A stretch of DNA of 38,951 bases from Clostridiales bacterium (GTDB lineage: Bacteria > Bacillota > Clostridia > Oscillospirales > Acutalibacteraceae): assembly GCA_019419895.1 (NCBI GenBank), contig JAHZIE010000007.1:24475-63425 (forward strand), written 5' to 3'. The notes beneath the pieces were generated by a model that was not told the origin of the DNA, did not search any database, and worked only from the letters and a program-made list of their open reading frames with translations. This document shows positions 1-6,773 of this stretch, in pieces; position 1 is the first letter of the stretch; every line of letters begins with the position of its first letter. Both the position numbers and the translations under genes were made by a program.

Positions 1-415
1 CTCGGGAGCCGCCGGGAAAGCTGTCACCGAAGATAGCCTCGCCGTGCAGGCTTTTTCCCACATCCGCCGTATACCTGAGAAGATCGGCCGAACGCTTTAT
101 TTCGGAAAGGGCTGATTTTTTATCCTTTGCGATTTCCATGACCATACAGCCGGCAATCTCCTCTCCCCTCTGTTCCAAAAGCTCCGCCCCGCGGTAAAGA
201 AGCTCCCCTTTGCGGTAAACAGGAAAAACCGCCCAGTCCCTTTGCGCCGCTTTTGCGGATGCAACGGCCTTGTCCAAATCTTTTTCCGACATGGATGAAA
301 TTCTTCCGACCATTGAACCGTCGACAGGGGAAGTTACCGGCTGCGGGGGATGCTCGGCAGAGACGATCCATTCCCCATTGATGAGATTTCCGAATATTTT
401 TTTATCTTCCAGCAT
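1..415 (-). CDS. gapN: GapN-like aldehyde dehydrogenase, N-terminal part (cut by window edge)
   Basis: The minus strand reads open from an ATG at 415 to the window start, giving about 138 residues beginning MLEDKKIFGNLINGEW. The opening NGEW, a P-x-x-G block and a region containing EIAKDKKSALSEIKR match the N-terminal NAD(P)-binding part of the aldehyde dehydrogenase superfamily. They most resemble the non-phosphorylating NADP-dependent glyceraldehyde-3-phosphate dehydrogenase GapN, which oxidises glyceraldehyde-3-phosphate directly to 3-phosphoglycerate and yields NADPH in the cytoplasm. The start is supported by AGAAAGGTG just upstream. The catalytic Cys and Glu lie outside the window, so substrate assignment is inference; another aldehyde dehydrogenase is possible. 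Confidence 0.7.
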   Translation of the reverse strand, partial: MLEDKKIFGNLINGEWIVSAEHPPQPVTSPVDGSMVGRISSMSEKDLDKAVASAKAAQRDWAVFPVYRKGELLYRGAELLEQRGEEIAGCMVMEIAKDKKSALSEIKRSADLLRYTADVGKSLHGEAIFGDSFPGGSR

Positions 416-650
416 TTTGTCACCTTTCTTCCTTTTTATAGGGATAGTATGCCTGATTTCGGACCGGAATTTCCGCGAACAAAAAGAAAAAATAACGTAA
501 ATTCCTTCCTGGGAAAAAATTAGTTAAAATAAATAGGAATTATTTACTATATTTTTAAATCTGATATACGTAATATAAAATAAAAATTTTCCCTGTGAAA
601 TGAAATAAAATCAGCTTTTACAAAAAATATTATTATCTTCTTTGTAAGAA

Positions 651-680
651 TTGTCACGCTGACGGATATCGATTTGTAAT
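651..680 (+). promoter_or_regulatory. Candidate promoter for the DUF4367-like gene
   Basis: TTGTCA at 651-656 and TGTAAT at 675-680 are separated by 18 bases, each one mismatch from consensus. They lie about 70 bases before the start at 752. The rest of the 416-751 gap is AT-rich and shows no gene; it must also hold the promoter of the divergent gapN-like gene, which I could not place. Confidence 0.5.
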
Positions 681-751
681 AGAGAATAAGAGCGGTAAAT
701 AGATAAATGAAATTCTAAGAAACGCGCTCAGAAAGAAGGAGATGAATAGCC

Positions 752-1492
752 ATGGAAAAGAAACAGAGGGCTCGCCCAATAGGGGTGGATGATGTTCTTC
801 AGCAGGCATTTTATATAGTGGCTCAGGAGGAGTTGAAAAGCCTTCCTCCTTCTGAAAAGCATAACTTTTCCAAAAAATTCGAAAAGAAGATGGGCCGCCT
901 CATATCCTCAGAAAAGAAAAGCTACTGGAAATATATCAATTCGTTCGGGAAAAAAGCCACGGTATTTGCCGCCGCCTTTATCATCCTCTTTTCCGCGGCT
1001 ATGAGCGTGGACGCTATCAGAATTCCAATCATTGAATATGCAAAATCGGTCTTTGAGGAAGGCACAAACTTTTTGTTTGGACGCAAGGAGGGAGAAGGCG
1101 AAGCGCCTGAAACCATTGAGCGGCCATTTATCCTTCAAGATGTGCCGGAGGAGTATCAGCTTGTATATTCCAGCGTCACCTGGAATAGCATCGGCCTCAG
1201 ATGGGAAAACGGTGAGGGTGGTTATATCAACTATTCTCAGGAAACTCTCGGCTGGAGCGTATCAATGGATACAGAGAACGCTGTTTTGGAGGAAGTCCAG
1301 GTCAACGGCGCAGATGCTTTCCTGGTGGAAAAGGATACGGTAAAATGGATTATGTGGCCTACTCAGGACTATGTGTTTACTATCTCCTGTTCTCCAGAAT
1401 TCAGCAGGGAAGAGCTCCTGGATTTTGCGGAGAATCTTGTTGAGGCGCCTGAGCTTTTAGAGCAGATGGAGCCTCGGCCCCAGCCGGATTGA
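752..1492 (+). CDS. Single-pass membrane protein, DUF4367-like
   Basis: This 246-residue protein has a charged cytoplasmic N-terminus (about residues 1-68), one hydrophobic segment (about 69-88) and an extracytoplasmic C-terminal domain. The C-terminal part (about 130-235: VPEEYQLVY, a Tyr-rich middle, and a final stretch resembling DYVFTISC) looks like the DUF4367 domain, which in Clostridia often sits on the outer part of anti-sigma-factor-like proteins. No zinc-binding anti-sigma motif is visible and no ECF sigma gene is adjacent. The start is fixed by AAGGAG at 736-741. A strong terminator follows, so it is probably monocistronic. Function unknown; a surface sensor is a guess. Confidence 0.65.
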   Translation: MEKKQRARPIGVDDVLQQAFYIVAQEELKSLPPSEKHNFSKKFEKKMGRLISSEKKSYWKYINSFGKKATVFAAAFIILFSAAMSVDAIRIPIIEYAKSVFEEGTNFLFGRKEGEGEAPETIERPFILQDVPEEYQLVYSSVTWNSIGLRWENGEGGYINYSQETLGWSVSMDTENAVLEEVQVNGADAFLVEKDTVKWIMWPTQDYVFTISCSPEFSREELLDFAENLVEAPELLEQMEPRPQPD

Positions 1493-1532
1493 CAGGCAAG
1501 GTATTGAATTCCCACTTATTTCCTCCTATATA

Positions 1533-1572
1533 AAAAAGCCCTATCCTTACTTGTGGAAGGATAGGGCTTTTT
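1533..1572 (+). terminator. Intrinsic terminator of the DUF4367-like gene
   Basis: A 16-bp perfect stem (AAAAAGCCCTATCCTT with its complement) encloses an 8-base loop and ends in five T. Confidence 0.9.
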
Positions 1573-1691
1573 GCTGCCGTTTTAGAAGGAGAAAGAGAGA
1601 AAAAAGGAAAAATCACCCTCTTCCAGGAATTTGAATATGATGATATTGCCCCCTGTTGGGTGGCGCCCGGCTGCGTTTGCCGGGGCGGAAA

Positions 1692-1735
1692 AGTGCAAAG
1701 GGAAAAATAGACTTTTTAAGATTAGTGCAAAGGGA
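1692..1735 (+). repeat. Duplicated ribosome-binding-site segment
   Basis: AGTGCAAAGGGA occurs at 1692-1703 and again, identical, at 1724-1735. The second copy contributes the Shine-Dalgarno sequence of the gene at 1744. The first copy is 32 bases upstream and has no start codon at suitable distance. Confidence 0.6.
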
Positions 1736-1743
1736 GAAGCGAT

Positions 1744-2541
1744 ATGAAGTATTTAGAAATTATTCCTGATTACCCGCCATATAGGGCGGCGGAGGATAAA
1801 AGAGGTTTTATCAGCCAATATTATGTTCCCAACAGCCATACCGGTGTAGACAGCGTTGGCAACCTGTGGGATATGCCGGTATGCGCTATTTTTGACGGGA
1901 GGATTGTGAGCGCGGACTATAATTCCAGGACGGGAAATGATGTAATTTATGAGTCCGGCAATGGAAGGGTCAGGGTAATTTACCTCCATTTAAGGGATAA
2001 AGTGACCGTTACGGGAAATATTTTAAAGGATCAGGTGCTTGGATATGAGGGCAGCACAGGCTCTTTGGCCACGGGAAAGCATCTTCACACTACCATGCTG
2101 ATCGATGGGGAAATGGTGGATCCCCTGCCTTACCTGACGGGAAGAAAAGAAATGCCCCTGGAGATGCCGGAACCGGATGCCATCCAAAAGGGGGACAAGG
2201 TGGTTGTGGTAAATCCGGTAACCTATTATGGACAGAAATTTACCCTATATTATGACGAATATGATGTGCTGGAGGTCGCGGGAGACCGTGTTGTGATTGG
2301 GATTGGCCCTGTTGTCACCGCGGCGGTAAACGCGAAGGATATCAGAAAATCCGACGGGCTGGAGCCTCTGAAAAAAGGGGATAAGGTTAAGGTGATCCAT
2401 CCAAATCTGTATGGAGGAGGGACGTTTGTCCTTTATTATGACGAATATGACGTACTGGAGATTGCGGATGACAGGGTGGTCATAGGAATTGGCGATATCG
2501 TCACGGCGGCCGTCAACAGAAAGGATTTACAGAAGGTCTAA
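1744..2541 (+). CDS. M23-family metallopeptidase with two C-terminal repeats, endolysin-like
   Basis: This 265-residue protein has the M23 (LytM-type) zinc peptidase pattern: HTGVD with His32 and Asp36, a YLHL block with His82, and HLH at 113-115. It should cleave peptide cross-links of peptidoglycan. Two near-identical repeats follow (about 149-200 and 211-261), each KGDKV...LYYDEYDVLE...DRVVIGIG.VVTAAVN, resembling the small wall-binding or SH3-like repeats on clostridial phage endolysins. There is no signal peptide, as expected for a holin-dependent phage lysin, yet no phage gene or holin is nearby. The start is fixed by AAGGGAG eight bases upstream. It could be a domesticated prophage remnant; this is inference. 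Confidence 0.8.
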   Translation: MKYLEIIPDYPPYRAAEDKRGFISQYYVPNSHTGVDSVGNLWDMPVCAIFDGRIVSADYNSRTGNDVIYESGNGRVRVIYLHLRDKVTVTGNILKDQVLGYEGSTGSLATGKHLHTTMLIDGEMVDPLPYLTGRKEMPLEMPEPDAIQKGDKVVVVNPVTYYGQKFTLYYDEYDVLEVAGDRVVIGIGPVVTAAVNAKDIRKSDGLEPLKKGDKVKVIHPNLYGGGTFVLYYDEYDVLEIADDRVVIGIGDIVTAAVNRKDLQKV

Positions 2542-2553
2542 GACAAATTGCGG

Positions 2554-2579
2554 AAGGGCGCTTTTCTAAGCGTCCTTTT
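2554..2579 (+). terminator. Intrinsic terminator of the M23 peptidase gene
   Basis: AAGGGCGCTT pairs with AAGCGTCCTT (one G-T pair) around a TTCT loop, followed by TTTTG. Confidence 0.85.
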
Positions 2580-2677
2580 GTTTTGCCTTCTTTCCGAACA
2601 GGGGCTTGATTATACCAGTTTTTTATCACCCCATATAAAAAGATGATTCATAGTCCTTCAAAGGCAGAGTATCATGG

Positions 2678-2683
2678 TATAAT
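2678..2683 (+). promoter_or_regulatory. Candidate -10 box of the nucleotidyltransferase gene
   Basis: A consensus TATAAT lies 48 bases before the start at 2731. No good -35 element is visible 16-18 bases upstream. Confidence 0.4.
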
Positions 2684-2730
2684 ATCCATAAAGCCAGGGG
2701 AAATTGGGGTTTGTAAAAAGGAGTGACACT

Positions 2731-3123
2731 ATGATATCCCAGGATTTTATTAAAACACTGAAAGAGTTTGCGGGGAATACATGGCATATTGAGAGTGTTC
2801 TTATCGTAGGCTCTTACGCAAGAGGAACAAATAAAGAGGGGTCAGATTTGGATATTGTTATGATTACATCAGACAAATCAGCAATGCTGGCAGATCAGGG
2901 CTTTGTTCAAATATTGGGGGAGGTTGAGAAAAAACAAACAGAATATTATGGCGCGTGTACCTCCGTTCGTGTGTGGTACAAAAATGGACTGGAAGTTGAG
3001 TTTGGCGTCGTGGAGCCGTCCTGGATAGAAAAACCTTTGGACGCTGGAACGGAGAAAGTTTTGAGGGACGGTTATCAAGTTGTTTTTGACGCGAAGCATT
3101 ACTTTCAGAATTTACCGCTTTAA
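2731..3123 (+). CDS. Minimal nucleotidyltransferase (NTP_transf_2 / MNT-like)
   Basis: This 130-residue protein carries the signature of the DNA polymerase beta nucleotidyltransferase superfamily: GSYARGTNKEGSDLDI at residues 27-42, with the GS pair and catalytic Asp39 and Asp41. A third acidic residue is probably in the VEFG strand near residue 92. Such proteins transfer nucleotides to proteins or small molecules. Many are antitoxin partners of HEPN toxins or resemble aminoglycoside nucleotidyltransferases. No HEPN gene lies beside it, so a toxin-antitoxin role is not supported. The ATG at 2731 is chosen over an upstream TTG at 2704 because AAGGAG at 2718-2723 is correctly spaced. Substrate unknown. 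Confidence 0.75.
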   Translation: MISQDFIKTLKEFAGNTWHIESVLIVGSYARGTNKEGSDLDIVMITSDKSAMLADQGFVQILGEVEKKQTEYYGACTSVRVWYKNGLEVEFGVVEPSWIEKPLDAGTEKVLRDGYQVVFDAKHYFQNLPL

Positions 3124-3332
3124 AATTTCCAGCTTCTGCAAAGGCTTCCATTTTCCCGTCGCCGGAGCAATCCAGAAACAATGGCGGCTGCAAGCTGCCT
3201 GGTATGCGAAAATGGACTAAAGTCGGTTGATGCTTCTGTATAATTTATTTTGTGAAAATAAAAAACGGCTGATGTTTTATCGGACGTTCTTTCCTGCCAA
3301 AACAGAAAGGAAAGCTGCTGAAAATTTTTATC

Positions 3333-3361
3333 TTGACATTGGATTTCCCTCTTGATAGAAT
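3333..3361 (+). promoter_or_regulatory. Promoter of the beta-helix protein gene
   Basis: TTGACA at 3333-3338 and TAGAAT at 3356-3361 are exactly 17 bases apart, about 50 bases before the start at 3411. Confidence 0.75.
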
Positions 3362-3410
3362 GGCACCATACTGAAAAGAGCCGGTGGCCGGCCGGCAGGG
3401 GGTAGAGCAA

Positions 3411-4478
3411 ATGGAACAGATATTTTATGTCAGACAGTATGAAGGACACAATGATGATGAAAGGGTGGAGGCATGCCTGAGGGACGCGTCGCGATGCGGC
3501 AGGCCGACGGTGGTCTTTGACGGACGTGATTTTGAAATCAGCAGGGCGGTTCTTCTTTCGTCCGGTATGACGGTGCTGGTGGATAACTGTACAATCCGGC
3601 AGAGCGACTGCGCCTTTGACAATGTCTTTCGCAGCGCGAATGTCCGCCTGGATGAAGAAAATCCTTCCTTTTACAGCGGTGGGATCGAAAAGATTTCTCA
3701 CGTCCGGCTGCTGGGAAGGGGCAACGCCGTCATTGAGGGCTGCCGTGTCAACAGGAGAGGTTTTCACACCGTCTTGAAGGAAGAACAGGAGATGACAGGG
3801 GATTTCTGGGGATTTTTAACCTACCAGGCGCTGTTCGTCTGTACGGATGATTTGGAGATTTCCGGACTGTCCTTTGTCAAAACCAGGTGCTGGGCGATTA
3901 CGCTGGATCTATGCACCCATTTCCACATTCATGATTTGGAGATCAATTCCCAGGTGAAAAACGGGGACGGCGTTCACCTTCTTTCCGGATGCTGCTATGG
4001 CGTTGTGGAGCGTCTGAATGGTGTAACCTCTGACGATATGGTTGCTGTTCAGTCAGGATTCCAGCTCAAGGAGCTTCCCTGCAAAAATTATCTGGCTCCG
4101 TTTACCCCGACAAAGGACGAGTACGCGAAGCGGACTGTAAGGGAACTGGACTGCCATGATATTATTATCCGCGATATTTCCGCCGGCGGAATGATGCACA
4201 ACGTGATCCTTCTGGCCTTAAACGACACCTGTATTTACGATATTCAAATCGAGGATATCGCCGACACCTGCAGGCAGGAGCCTTATGTCGCGACCGTATT
4301 CGCCTATACCGGCATATACGGCGGTCCGGGAACTTTGAGGGATATTTCTATTCAGCGCGTCTATTCTTTGGCGGATTCCGCGTTTTCCTCCAATACTACA
4401 ATCAAGAACCTTTTTCTCAGCGAGCTCACCACAGGCAGGGAGGGCGGTAAGCTGTACGAGACCTATCCCGAGCGGTAA
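3411..4478 (+). CDS. Right-handed beta-helix protein, GH28 (polygalacturonase)-like
   Basis: This 355-residue protein has repeated short strands typical of a right-handed parallel beta-helix. In its middle, NGDGVHLLSG followed by TSDDMVAVQSG resembles the NTD and DD catalytic strands of GH28 polygalacturonases. The later GH28 hallmarks GHG and RIK are not seen: the equivalent region reads SAGGMMHNVILLALND. It has no signal peptide and so acts in the cytoplasm if active. A role on pectin- or rhamnogalacturonan-type oligosaccharides fits the other glycosidases in the window but is inference. The ATG at 3411 is preferred to a GTG at 3384 because AGGGGGT at 3397-3403 precedes it. It has its own promoter and terminator. 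Confidence 0.65.
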   Translation: MEQIFYVRQYEGHNDDERVEACLRDASRCGRPTVVFDGRDFEISRAVLLSSGMTVLVDNCTIRQSDCAFDNVFRSANVRLDEENPSFYSGGIEKISHVRLLGRGNAVIEGCRVNRRGFHTVLKEEQEMTGDFWGFLTYQALFVCTDDLEISGLSFVKTRCWAITLDLCTHFHIHDLEINSQVKNGDGVHLLSGCCYGVVERLNGVTSDDMVAVQSGFQLKELPCKNYLAPFTPTKDEYAKRTVRELDCHDIIIRDISAGGMMHNVILLALNDTCIYDIQIEDIADTCRQEPYVATVFAYTGIYGGPGTLRDISIQRVYSLADSAFSSNTTIKNLFLSELTTGREGGKLYETYPER

Positions 4479-4513
4479 CAGCCTGTCGGGATATTAGACA
4501 AATTGAGAGGATC

Positions 4514-4546
4514 AAAAACTCCTGTACCTCGGTACAGGAGTTTTTT
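4514..4546 (+). terminator. Intrinsic terminator of the beta-helix gene
   Basis: AAAAACTCCTGTACC pairs perfectly with its complement around a very tight CCTCGG turn and ends in six T. The remaining 4550-4748 shows no gene. Confidence 0.92.
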
Positions 4547-4748
4547 CCGCCCTATTGGGGCCATAAGAAAAGCCTTTGGCCGGAACCGCCCGAAGAGGGA
4601 AAAAGCAAAATTCGGCGTAAGGCATCCAGTCAGAGAATTTCATTGACAACCTAGAAATTGCGGCAAGTCAGAAGAAACGCTTGGGAGCCGCCTGTGAACG
4701 CTTTGCTTAAGGACTTTTCAAAAGGGGACGGATAGACACAGACGCGGC

Positions 4749-5873
4749 TTACAGAAGGGACAGCTCTGCCAGGGAGGAAGAATGAAAGAGGGGATTTGTC
4801 CAGCTTTCTTCCCAAAAAGCGTCAAGATTTTCCTGACTGTATTCTATTTCTTTGGAAAATTCCTTCGCCGTAAGAATCCGATCCCGCAAGGAAAAGGAAT
4901 GGCCGCAGGTATCCCAGCGGTGCAGATCGAGAAGCTGAAGAAGCAGGTATCCGGCGGCCGCGAATTTCATTTTTGAGAGCAAATCCCCGTCGTAAAAGGC
5001 TTGGACAAAATAGCGGTAAACCAGGTAAACGATAAAATGCTCATACTCATAAGGCCGCTGGTATTGGGAAAGGAACAGAGATCTTTTTTGCCACAGCCGC
5101 GGGAGCCGCGTCTGTATTTCTTTCAGCTTGGCGGGCCATTGAGGGGAAAGAGGTTCCAGGCCAAGGCAAAAATCAAGAAGCCGGCGGAGGCTGGAAATTT
5201 GACGGGAGAAGGCTTCTTCTCCCGTCCCACCGGGAAAGCCTGTCCAAAAGCTTTGAGAAGGTGAGATAAATTCCTCCCAAGGCCGGGAGGGGAGGGAAGC
5301 CCCCTCGTCGGCTGCCTGCTGCAAGCGTTCGGAAAGCGCCAGGGAAAGGGCCAACCGCCGGCCGATTGTTCGGCGCCGATCCTGAAGAATGGAAAAAATC
5401 CATTCCCGGCCCTGGAGAAGGAGATGGAAAAAGGGATCTTCCGCCCTTTCCACCGGCTGTCCCTCCTCAAAGCAGCAAAAAGAGACAGGGGAGGGCTCCT
5501 GAAAGATCAGAAGCCCCGCCGCCTCGCAGCAAAGGCCCAATCCGCTTTCCCTGATTGGACCAAGCCAGTTATGAAATCGGGGATGCTGGGCGCAGATTTC
5601 ACAAAGGCGATCCTTTCCAAGGTTGAGGATGATATCGCAGAGATTGTCCTTGTTCAGCATGGGGCACCGTTCCGCTTTATCCAGAAGAAAGTGGGGGGCG
5701 GGCTCCCGCGCGATGGAATCGCGCAGACGGCGGCCAAATTCCCCGGGAATCTGTTTATAGCCCTGGAAGGTATTCTCATCAATATCGATTTCCCAGCCAA
5801 TGCAGCAGTTGTCCGAACAGGCGGAGCCGATACATTGAAAGGCGGAATAGTAAGACGGTTGTCTAAACTTCAT
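4749..5873 (-). CDS. fliB: FliB-type lysine-N-methylase, cysteine-cluster protein
   Basis: This 374-residue protein starts MKFRQPSYYSAFQCIGSACSDN and continues CCIGWEIDID. The Cys-rich N-terminal half includes further clusters (CPMLNKDNLC, CEICAQHPRF, GLCCEAAG). This matches the flagellin lysine-N-methylase FliB family, whose conserved cysteines are thought to bind a metal or Fe-S centre; FliB methylates lysines of flagellin in Salmonella. No flagellar gene is in this window, so the target here may be another protein. The ATG at 5873 is preceded by AGGAGG and replaces a longer open frame whose N-terminus is low-complexity. It sits downstream of the ECF gene but a terminator separates them. 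Confidence 0.75.
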   Translation of the reverse strand: MKFRQPSYYSAFQCIGSACSDNCCIGWEIDIDENTFQGYKQIPGEFGRRLRDSIAREPAPHFLLDKAERCPMLNKDNLCDIILNLGKDRLCEICAQHPRFHNWLGPIRESGLGLCCEAAGLLIFQEPSPVSFCCFEEGQPVERAEDPFFHLLLQGREWIFSILQDRRRTIGRRLALSLALSERLQQAADEGASLPSRPWEEFISPSQSFWTGFPGGTGEEAFSRQISSLRRLLDFCLGLEPLSPQWPAKLKEIQTRLPRLWQKRSLFLSQYQRPYEYEHFIVYLVYRYFVQAFYDGDLLSKMKFAAAGYLLLQLLDLHRWDTCGHSFSLRDRILTAKEFSKEIEYSQENLDAFWEESWTNPLFHSSSLAELSLL

Positions 5874-5907
5874 CCGATCCCTCCTAATTAAAACAATTAG
5901 TATTATT

Positions 5908-5913
5908 ATTATA
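5908..5913 (-). promoter_or_regulatory. Candidate -10 box of the fliB-like gene
   Basis: TATAAT on the minus strand, about 35 bases before the ATG at 5873, within very AT-rich DNA. No convincing -35 is seen because the upstream position is occupied by the terminator stem at 5925-5957. Confidence 0.35.
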
Positions 5914-5924
5914 AAATAATACAA

Positions 5925-5957
5925 ATAGGACGATTTCTGGAAACGAAATCGTCCTAT
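5925..5957 (-). terminator. Terminator of the ECF S-component gene
   Basis: ATAGGACGATTTC and its exact complement form a 13-bp stem with a 7-base loop, 20 bases beyond the ECF stop codon. The following tract on the minus strand is only moderately T-rich. Confidence 0.65.
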
Positions 5958-5976
5958 GGAGTATTTTACTGACAGA

Positions 5977-6561
5977 TTAACGGTAAAGCTTATCCCCCAG
6001 CTTGGCGGCGTCCAGGGCATAGCGTATGGCGGCAAAGAAGGGAACTGCCAGAACCACGGCGATGACTCCGTTGACAGAGGAGGTGAGCAGCTTAGTACCT
6101 ACATTCAGGAGGGAGACATTGATTTCGTATCCCTTGACAAAGAAATCCACGACAAAGCCCTTTCCAACATAAAGGACAATGTAAGTCAGGGAGCCCGCCA
6201 CGCAGGCGATGATGTTCCGAACGGTTTTTTTGCCTTCGCTGTGGCCGTCGTAGGCAATGACGGCGCAGACAAAAGCCAGCAGGAATTTAAAACAGAAGGT
6301 GAAGGGGGAATCGGGCAGGTAATCGGGATACATAATCAGATCATACAAAAAGGAACCGATGCCCGCAGCCAATCCTCCGCCGACGGGACCGCAGATCAGA
6401 CCGGCCAGCAGGCAGAAGGTATTTCCAATATGAATGCGGGAGACCCCTCCGATAAAGCTCACCGGAAAGGACAGACTGGACCCCACATAAACAAGGGCGG
6501 CCATGAGGGCAATTACGACAATTTGATATATGTTGAAACCATTTTTTCCTTTGACTAACAT
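5977..6561 (-). CDS. ECF transporter S component (substrate-binding membrane subunit)
   Basis: This 194-residue integral membrane protein has about six hydrophobic segments and the pattern IHIGNTFCLLAGLICGPVGG followed by GSFLYDLI. That is typical of S components of energy-coupling-factor vitamin transporters (COG4720-like). The S component binds a vitamin or precursor and shares an ATPase/T module encoded elsewhere; no such genes are adjacent, as in group II ECF systems. Substrate is not readable from sequence; thiamine precursor, folate or riboflavin types are all possible. The ATG at 6561 has AGGAAG about seven bases upstream. A 12-bp palindrome lies at the expected transcription start. 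Confidence 0.75.
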   Translation of the reverse strand: MLVKGKNGFNIYQIVVIALMAALVYVGSSLSFPVSFIGGVSRIHIGNTFCLLAGLICGPVGGGLAAGIGSFLYDLIMYPDYLPDSPFTFCFKFLLAFVCAVIAYDGHSEGKKTVRNIIACVAGSLTYIVLYVGKGFVVDFFVKGYEINVSLLNVGTKLLTSSVNGVIAVVLAVPFFAAIRYALDAAKLGDKLYR

Positions 6562-6609
6562 AACGGACGCTTCCTTTCAGATTGTCTTGAATTGAAAAAT
6601 TTACTTGCA

Positions 6610-6633
6610 GTTTTCGAAAACGATAGTATTATA
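6610..6633 (-). promoter_or_regulatory. Candidate -10 box and operator palindrome of the ECF gene
   Basis: TATAAT (6628-6633) on the minus strand is followed at the expected transcription start by the perfect 12-bp palindrome GTTTTCGAAAAC (6610-6621). No consensus -35 is seen. The layout suggests repressor control, which is inference. Confidence 0.45.
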
Positions 6634-6699
6634 ATAATATAAAACTGTACTGATTGAAATATCCAATTTACTATATTTTTAAAAGGACAGTTTTAAAAT

Positions 6700-6733
6700 A
6701 AAAAAAGGAAGCCCCAATTCTGCGGGGCCTCCT
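6700..6733 (-). terminator. Intrinsic terminator of the rhamnosidase gene
   Basis: On the minus strand AGGAGGCCCC pairs with GGGGCTTCCT (one mismatch) and runs into seven T, 41 bases past the GH78 stop. Confidence 0.85.
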
Positions 6734-6773
6734 GTGCAATTTGACGAATGGTGAAAAAAACAAGAAAAACGGC

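Noticed and set aside
2731..3123. MNT antitoxin of a HEPN/MNT toxin-antitoxin pair
   Set aside because: No HEPN partner gene lies on either side; the neighbouring gaps hold no suitable frame.
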